This document shows, piece by piece, positions 57,795 to 63,322 of a stretch of 63,322 nucleotides of DNA; the first letter of the stretch is position 1; each line of letters opens with the position of its first letter. This DNA comes from an uncultured Bacteroidales bacterium (GTDB taxonomy: Bacteria; Bacteroidota; Bacteroidia; Bacteroidales; F082), in NCBI GenBank assembly GCA_900317155.1, contig ONFO01000018.1:1-63322 (forward strand), read 5' to 3'. Under the pieces are notes generated by a model that was given only the letters and a program-made list of their open reading frames with translations, did no database searches and had not been told where the DNA came from. The position numbers and the translations under genes were made by a program.

Positions 57795-60700
57795 CTATCT
57801 TGTAGGAAACACAAGGCGTACGCTAAAACCTCTAAACCTCTCACCTGTATCCGTTGGGCTAAAGTAAGTATCATTGAAGTTGATGCAACCTGCATGGGTA
57901 TTGTTGCCTTCTTGCGATGACCAGTAGGTACCGTAACTGGTTAAATTGTTTAAGTCAGTGCCAGAACGCCAGCCCGATTCGGGGAGGAAGACTGCACCAT
58001 GCTCCTCCAAAATGCTCCATTGTGAAGCAGATATCGTGTTGCTAGTGAAATTGACATCGGGCGTGTTTGTAGCGTTTAGGCTATAATAACTGGCATTCCA
58101 ATCATCGGGAAGCAAGACCATGCCTTTCACGCCGTTCACAATGGCCTTGGCAAAACGAATGCCTGAGGGCGTTGTCCGTTGGTTGAAGACATAGCCCCAC
58201 TCTGACCGAGTCATTGTGCGCCAACCGAGACGCTCCGTATTGCCGCCGTTGCTGATGGCGTTGTAGCCCCATTCGGCTTTTCCTGTCTCGTCATAGAGAT
58301 TGGTAGTTGTACTACCATAGGGCCTATAGTCTGCATAAACTTCACTCGTGCTCCAAGGTTGGTAACAAACGGAACCGTGATTGTAGCCACTCGTGCCCCA
58401 ACCAAAGAGGTCGCGATCGACGTTTTGGCTCGTACTGCCTTGGCCATTGTCGCCAAGGATCTCCCACTGGTTGTCGGCAAACTTCCAGTAAGGCGTGCTG
58501 GCACTACCGATGTATTGCAGGTTGCCTTGCGAGAACCGCACTTGGTCGCCATTGCTATTCACGGTAAAAAGGCTATTGATGACTCCTTCTGGTTTGACAC
58601 GATAGTAATGGAAATAAACCGTCATCGACTGCGTCAGCTTTAGGAAGTAAGCGCTCATCGGTGGGATGGGGCCAGCCGACAGCATCACCTTTTCACCCGC
58701 TTCGTTGTAAACCATGACATCCATCGGTACATATTCACCTTCATCGTCTTTGGTGTAGACATAAATGTTGCAGGTGAGGAAATTACCCCATAGAGCCCAT
58801 CCGTTGAAGTTGCTGTTTGGATCCTCATAATACTCCACTTCGGGGAGATAATAAGAACCTGATTTCATTGTGCTGCCCGTGAACGACAGCTCCATATCAA
58901 TGGGGCTGGCAAAAAGATAGCCAGAAAGCTGTCGTAGCTCGTTGATAGGTTCTTGCCTGTTGTTGCGCCATTCGGCTTCCGGTTCTAATTCGTTGAACTT
59001 ATACAGGTCGCAGCCTGAAGCTTTCATTTCTTCAGGTACAGGTATGTTCTCATTGAATGGGTGGGCCAGCAGGTAATAGTGGTTCTGGTTGTTCGTATCG
59101 CCGTAACCTACGATGTTTTTCTTCATGGTGACCTCAAGGCCATTCGTACGATGCCAGAGTTGGCCGCCATCTTCAATGGTGATGCTGCCACCATCGAGGA
59201 CAACATCATAAGCATAAGCAGTATAACCTGCAGGAATGACGGCATCGGCGCGGATGATGACGTCGCTGCCTTCATCGGGCACTTCGGCGTAATTCCAGTT
59301 GCCGCCATTGTTCCAGTTGCCGTTGACAATGAAGATATACTGTTTCGTGCAGTTCGTCGTGTAATAGAATGGTTCACTCAACTCACTTGAACCACCAGAT
59401 AAGACAATGTTTCCATTGAGGTCGGCGATAGAATATCCACATTCATTATCATATTCGCCACTCTCCCATTCGAAACGGAGTTCGCGACCGTCGCAAGCGA
59501 AGAGTGAATAGTAGTCGATGGAGGCATGGTTGCCACCGCCATGGCTTGGTGCCGACACTGAGGCCAAAAGCTCGTTAGTCGCGACATCCCTCACATTGAT
59601 GGCCGCGCCGTTCCAACCATCACCCCAGCTATCGTGGAGTGTGAAGGTGAGCTCACACTGGTCTTCATCCATACAAAGGGCCGGTTCGAAGTTGAAGTTA
59701 TCGAGATAAAGAAAATACATGTCGTTTGAAGTGAGTTTGACGGCGACATATTTGGTACCTATGGGGTAGAATGCTTCATAAAGATGCCAAGTTTGGCCAT
59801 AGGCGGTCACCTCATCGCCCCAAATGAAGGCATTGGACGATTTTGTAGTTGTGGAGTAACCCACTTGGAAAGTCTCGGGATAGGTGTCAGAATAATTCTT
59901 GTAGTAGAACGACACGTTCATGCCCGTGGTTCCCTCAAACTGAGGTGAGATGAGGTATTGTGGAGGGGTGGTATTCCAATGGAACTCGAAGCCATAACCG
60001 CCTTCGTAATAGGCATTGCTGCTGATGCCTGAATCGTAATGGCAATCCAGCATCGTCCAGCAGTCGAGTTCAGAGTCGTCTTCAAAGCCATAGCTGTAGG
60101 GCAAGCTCTTCGGCTCACAAGTGGGAAGGAATCCAAAGGTGGTCTTGGGGATGAAGTTTTGCTGGATGGGTTGTACGTCATCCAAGCTATCTTCATTTGA
60201 GCCAGAAATGGAGGCCCCGTTGACCGTTTGGCCATAGAAGTAAATGTTCTTGTATCCGTTGTCAACGGTGTTCTCTACGCCCACTAAAAGGTTGCCGCCT
60301 TGGTAGATGTAGGGCGTGCTGAAATTGATTGTGAGCTCATAATGCCCATTTCTTTTTTCTATATGGAAATAGCCAGTGTAAACGTTCTGACCGCTCGGTT
60401 CAAATTCGCTAATCTCGGTGTAATCCACTTCAAGCAAGAAAACATTTGCAGGACTTAGAGTAGTGTAATCATACGTATCAAGGTCTTCGGTGTAGAATGT
60501 CATGCTACTGATGGGCGTGCCAATCATCTCCGTCAAGTCCTCGGCGGGGATGACAAACTGGCTTTTCGTAAAGTCGTCGAAATAGTAGATATAAGCAGGG
60601 ATGCGGTTGTTGACATCTTCTCCGTCATACACGGTGAAGAATTGCCTGTCGGTGACGATGAATTCAAGTTCTGCATATTCGCTTGAGCCGTCTTCCTCGC

Positions 60701-63035
60701 CGCATTCGGCACGAACGGAGACAGTGAAACTCTTTTCGTAACAATCGCCATCGTCAATCATTCCGTCAAGGAATTCTTCATCGAAGGTGATGTAAGGCAC
60801 GTCCACTTCGAATTCAGGCGGATAGTCGCTCCAATCTTCGCTCTTGATTTCCACAGTCCATAAGTGCTGGTCAGGTTGGCCAGGTGTCCAAGTGATGGTG
60901 GCGGAGTTGGCTGAAGTGCGGGCTACCAAGTTGGTGGGCGCCGGGCACGACACCAAGGTGTGGACGGTGATCATGTCGCTCCAGCTGCTCCATTCGGGCT
61001 CATTATGCCATTCGCCGCAATAGCTGCGGATCCAGAAGTGGTAGTCGTAGTCGCCGAGCAAGCCATCGATGGTAACGTATGGTTCATCGGTCACTACTGC
61101 AACTTCATTGATATAGTTTTCGTCGTTGGGTAGATATGGATGTAAGTTGTGATACACCTGCCATTGGGTAGCCATGCCTTGGTAAGCCTCCCAGCTCAAG
61201 GAGACAGAATGGGGTTGTACATCCTCAATTTCCACCTCACGCGACACATCCACCGCTGGGCAGGCCTCAGGCGTAGTGAATTCAGCAGGCTCTCCCCAAT
61301 GGTAGTTATTATTATCCTCCGGACATTCAATGCCAACCCAAAGATAATAATGGGTATTGGATTGGAACGTCTCCCAATATTCAGGATAGTTAATAGTATG
61401 GCTAAATGTTGTACCATTGGCATAGGTGGGCGGCACATTAGTAGTAGTATAATTAAAGGACCAAAGGGTTTGCGTCGGTGAACCTGGCTCGAATACGGCT
61501 GTAACGCCATGTGGCGTAACGTTGGTGATGGTCAAATTGGTGGGCACTGGGCAGGCTTCAAGCGTGGTGAAATCAATCTCTTTGCTAAAGCTTCCGTATG
61601 TGGTACCGCATATAGGACGTATCTTTACAGTATAATGGGTTTCAGGCTGCAGAGGATTGTTGGGATGACCACTAAACAGATAGGGGGTCTCTATGGGTTC
61701 CGTCCACCACATATAATACGGATCGCTATCGGTCTTGTAACCCACTTCCCAATGGTTTTGGTCGGCAGGAGCATCCCAAGTGAGAACGACGGAACGCTCG
61801 GCGATGTCCGACACATGGAAGTTGGTGGGTTTCTGACAAGGAGGAATGTAGTCGATGCTCACGTTATCTATATGCAAGTTGTTGTCGCCATTGTTTGCTA
61901 CCTTACTCTCACCATAGAAGGCAATCATGAGGTTGGTGCCTTGATAAGCGGAAAGGTCGATGGCAACATCTTCCCCCGCGGGAAGAATGTTATCATACAC
62001 GTAGGAAGAGCCCGTGTTGTTCCATTCGCGGAGGATGGTCCAGGTGCTGCCATAGTCGGTCGAGGCCAAGACGACGAATCGGTCGTCGGGCTGCTCTCCC
62101 GAAACGGCGGGCTGCAAGGTGCCATAGTACTTGGTCAAAGCCAATTCGAAGGTAAGTTGGCAGTTGTTTTGCATGGCCACTATAGGTGTGAGCAGCCAAT
62201 AATTGATAACATTGCTCCAAATGTTGATTCGGGCATGGTTATTAAACACGCCATTGGCGGTACCGAATCGCCAACCTTGGTCTCCCGTGTACGTGGTTAA
62301 CGAAGCTGTGCCATTCATGATATGGTTCAGCCAACCTCTGTATCTGGTCCAATTGCCAGGGGGGGAAGATGTGGTAAAGTTCTCAGTGAATGGAATGGAC
62401 ATAATCGGGGTGATGTCGATTTGGATGTTGGCGCGGAAATTATAATTAGCCCAAGCCACAAAATCATAGTCTATATTGGTAAAGTCAATGTAACTGCTGG
62501 AATATAACGCCATACTAGAATATATATTTTCTCCGGTATTCGTATAGGTGTTCGTATAATAGAACATATTGCCATAACTACCCACGAAATTGGCAACAGG
62601 GGTGTAAAAGCATATCAGCAGGTTGTTGTTGCCGTCGTAGATGAACGGGGTATCAAGGTTAACGGTCACCCAGCCGGCCCCTGAAGCTGAGAAGGTGCCT
62701 TCAAACACTTTGTCGCTCGGACCGACCATAACCATGTCGCTACTGCTGTTGAACTGTGTCGTGGAGACATGCTTCATATACACCTGGATATCAGACATGG
62801 AAAAGGCTCCAGCACTGTTGGTATAATTGAAGGAGATAGCGTTAATGGCACCGCTCATTCCCACTTCATCGGCAGTGAAAATCTGCTGGGTCAGGAAGTA
62901 ATTCCAATCCGTTTTAACTGGCAACGAGTTTTGACCGGTGTTGGTACCCGTCCCAATCGTAACGACTGTAGCTCTTGCCATGCCAAAACAGGCAAAGCAG
63001 AAGAGCATCAACAATTGTAAAACTTTGTTTTTCAT
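57795..63035 (-). CDS. Giant secreted modular protein (anchor J, FN3, FISUMP-like)
   Basis: 1746 aa. Signal peptide MKNKVLQLLMLFCFACFGMARA. Order of modules: a beta domain (~25-205), a choice-of-anchor J/MAM-like domain (~210-395, FTENFTTSSPPGNW), four fibronectin-III-like repeats starting near 398, 495, 591 and 695 (each beginning C-PxPTNL or similar), a repeat of the first beta domain (~800-965), a second anchor J-like domain from ~973, a DSWGDGWNGA motif near 1130, and a ~260-residue C-terminal domain (from ~1485: VRFSQGNLQYIG, DLFGWGTSGYN, VFLPESGWR, YWSS, SVRLVFPT) of the FISUMP/C-type-lectin-like kind. Likely a surface adhesin or binding protein; no catalytic motif is seen. No obvious type IX secretion C-terminal domain. 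Confidence 0.85.
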   Translation of the reverse strand: MKNKVLQLLMLFCFACFGMARATVVTIGTGTNTGQNSLPVKTDWNYFLTQQIFTADEVGMSGAINAISFNYTNSAGAFSMSDIQVYMKHVSTTQFNSSSDMVMVGPSDKVFEGTFSASGAGWVTVNLDTPFIYDGNNNLLICFYTPVANFVGSYGNMFYYTNTYTNTGENIYSSMALYSSSYIDFTNIDYDFVAWANYNFRANIQIDITPIMSIPFTENFTTSSPPGNWTRYRGWLNHIMNGTASLTTYTGDQGWRFGTANGVFNNHARINIWSNVINYWLLTPIVAMQNNCQLTFELALTKYYGTLQPAVSGEQPDDRFVVLASTDYGSTWTILREWNNTGSSYVYDNILPAGEDVAIDLSAYQGTNLMIAFYGESKVANNGDNNLHIDNVSIDYIPPCQKPTNFHVSDIAERSVVLTWDAPADQNHWEVGYKTDSDPYYMWWTEPIETPYLFSGHPNNPLQPETHYTVKIRPICGTTYGSFSKEIDFTTLEACPVPTNLTITNVTPHGVTAVFEPGSPTQTLWSFNYTTTNVPPTYANGTTFSHTINYPEYWETFQSNTHYYLWVGIECPEDNNNYHWGEPAEFTTPEACPAVDVSREVEIEDVQPHSVSLSWEAYQGMATQWQVYHNLHPYLPNDENYINEVAVVTDEPYVTIDGLLGDYDYHFWIRSYCGEWHNEPEWSSWSDMITVHTLVSCPAPTNLVARTSANSATITWTPGQPDQHLWTVEIKSEDWSDYPPEFEVDVPYITFDEEFLDGMIDDGDCYEKSFTVSVRAECGEEDGSSEYAELEFIVTDRQFFTVYDGEDVNNRIPAYIYYFDDFTKSQFVIPAEDLTEMIGTPISSMTFYTEDLDTYDYTTLSPANVFLLEVDYTEISEFEPSGQNVYTGYFHIEKRNGHYELTINFSTPYIYQGGNLLVGVENTVDNGYKNIYFYGQTVNGASISGSNEDSLDDVQPIQQNFIPKTTFGFLPTCEPKSLPYSYGFEDDSELDCWTMLDCHYDSGISSNAYYEGGYGFEFHWNTTPPQYLISPQFEGTTGMNVSFYYKNYSDTYPETFQVGYSTTTKSSNAFIWGDEVTAYGQTWHLYEAFYPIGTKYVAVKLTSNDMYFLYLDNFNFEPALCMDEDQCELTFTLHDSWGDGWNGAAINVRDVATNELLASVSAPSHGGGNHASIDYYSLFACDGRELRFEWESGEYDNECGYSIADLNGNIVLSGGSSELSEPFYYTTNCTKQYIFIVNGNWNNGGNWNYAEVPDEGSDVIIRADAVIPAGYTAYAYDVVLDGGSITIEDGGQLWHRTNGLEVTMKKNIVGYGDTNNQNHYYLLAHPFNENIPVPEEMKASGCDLYKFNELEPEAEWRNNRQEPINELRQLSGYLFASPIDMELSFTGSTMKSGSYYLPEVEYYEDPNSNFNGWALWGNFLTCNIYVYTKDDEGEYVPMDVMVYNEAGEKVMLSAGPIPPMSAYFLKLTQSMTVYFHYYRVKPEGVINSLFTVNSNGDQVRFSQGNLQYIGSASTPYWKFADNQWEILGDNGQGSTSQNVDRDLFGWGTSGYNHGSVCYQPWSTSEVYADYRPYGSTTTNLYDETGKAEWGYNAISNGGNTERLGWRTMTRSEWGYVFNQRTTPSGIRFAKAIVNGVKGMVLLPDDWNASYYSLNATNTPDVNFTSNTISASQWSILEEHGAVFLPESGWRSGTDLNNLTSYGTYWSSQEGNNTHAGCINFNDTYFSPTDTGERFRGFSVRLVFPTR

Positions 63036-63103
63036 AACGGTAAGGTTTTTAGTGAATAATATGGTAAACTTTCATGATCATGTTTTAACGACTTTTGAGG
63101 CTT

Positions 63104-63111
63104 CAAAAATA
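63104..63111 (-). promoter_or_regulatory. Promoter -7 box of giant secreted protein
   Basis: TATTTTTG on the minus strand, 68 bp upstream of the start codon. The remaining AT-rich sequence to 63195 holds no gene. Confidence 0.6.
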
Positions 63112-63194
63112 AAGGGAAAAAGGAAAAAAAGCAACAAAAAGTGTTGTTTTTTTTCATTTCTACGGCCAAAAACAATCATCATACAACCTAACCG

Positions 63195-63234
63195 ACTAAA
63201 AACAGAACAGCCCGCCAGCTGATTGCTGACGGGC
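63195..63234 (-). terminator. rRNA operon terminator (right copy)
   Basis: On the minus strand GCCCGTCAGC / GCTGGCGGGC followed by TGTTCTGTTTTT; near-identical to 62-98 in inverted orientation. Confidence 0.9.
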
Positions 63235-63247
63235 TTTCCGTTGTGGG

Positions 63248-63322
63248 TGGGCGGCGAACTACTTTCCCACGGTCTCCCGCAGTATCATCGTCGCGGCGGG
63301 GCTTAACTTCTCTGTTCGGAAT
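63248..63322 (-). rRNA. 5S ribosomal RNA, 3' part (right copy)
   Basis: The reverse complement reads ATTCCGAACAGAGAAGTTAA, then the same 3' half as the left copy. About 75 bases of the 5S gene are included; the rest is outside the window. Transcription points into the window. Confidence 0.92.

Noticed and set aside
57795-58580. Diversity-generating retroelement target
   Set aside because: The C-terminal domain type fits, but no reverse transcriptase or template repeat is visible in the window.
1-63322. tRNA genes
   Set aside because: I saw no convincing T-loop/anticodon pattern on either strand; a tRNA scan would be decisive.

Overview
The window looks like a chromosomal segment from a Bacteroidota bacterium, probably Bacteroidales from an animal gut or rumen community. 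The evidence is internal: most transcription units start from TAnnTTTG-type -7 boxes, the primary sigma factor is the short (287 aa) Bacteroidetes form, and there are FISUMP-domain proteins, a tricorn-type peptidase, a DUF4831 protein, a putative Bacteroidetes porin, and a SerC-SerA-DUF1015 cluster. KdsA indicates a Gram-negative LPS maker. Genus and species cannot be read from the sequence. Both ends are 3' parts of 5S rRNA genes pointing into the window, so the segment lies between two inverted rRNA operons.

Layout. 0-4 kb: porin and cation/H+ antiporter. 4-7 kb: a Nudix/NrtR-like regulator, a VWA protein with an FVFGSNLAG-type C-terminal domain, and an ADP-ribosylglycohydrolase, behind a promoter bracketed by palindromes. 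7-11 kb: rpsO-pnp-rpoD. 11-13.5 kb: two AAA_14/DUF4143-type ATPases, each preceded by its own tandem repeats. 13.6-23.2 kb, all on the minus strand: an accessory, defence-island-like block with a WYL regulator, antitoxin and PIN toxin, a DUF1016 nuclease with palindromic repeats inside its gene, an ATPase plus unknown partner gene, and a PIF1-like helicase heading a four-gene unit whose last gene is frameshifted. Three promoters in this block share one element at identical spacing.

23.4-28.2 kb: a long repeat-bearing leader and a small unknown protein, rpe, pepD with a histone-like tail, and a Fic protein. 28.2-37 kb: tricorn-like peptidase, solute-binding lipoprotein, lon, rpmE2 and a FISUMP lipoprotein. 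37-43.2 kb: TolC-HlyD-permease-permease efflux operon with a divergent AraC regulator. 43.4-47.8 kb: serC, serA and a DUF1015 gene, interrupted by two four-helix-bundle genes. 47.8-57.7 kb: nitroreductase-like lipoprotein, xerD, acyltransferase, kdsA, DUF4831 protein, sodium/solute symporter, DUF486 membrane protein, an acidic ExoX_C-like protein, a GT2 glycosyltransferase and serS. 57.8-63 kb: a 1746-residue secreted modular protein.

The most unusual signals are: (1) five 19-bp palindromes with compensatory base changes inside the DUF1016 gene; (2) the shared 'ATTCGCGAAAATAGG'-like promoter element linking WYL regulator, ATPase pair and helicase; (3) phased upstream repeats specific to each AAA_14 ATPase; (4) the operator-flanked ADP-ribose-type cluster; (5) an eight-cysteine insert in the DUF1015 protein. 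All functional statements rest on motif recognition by eye; no database search was run.
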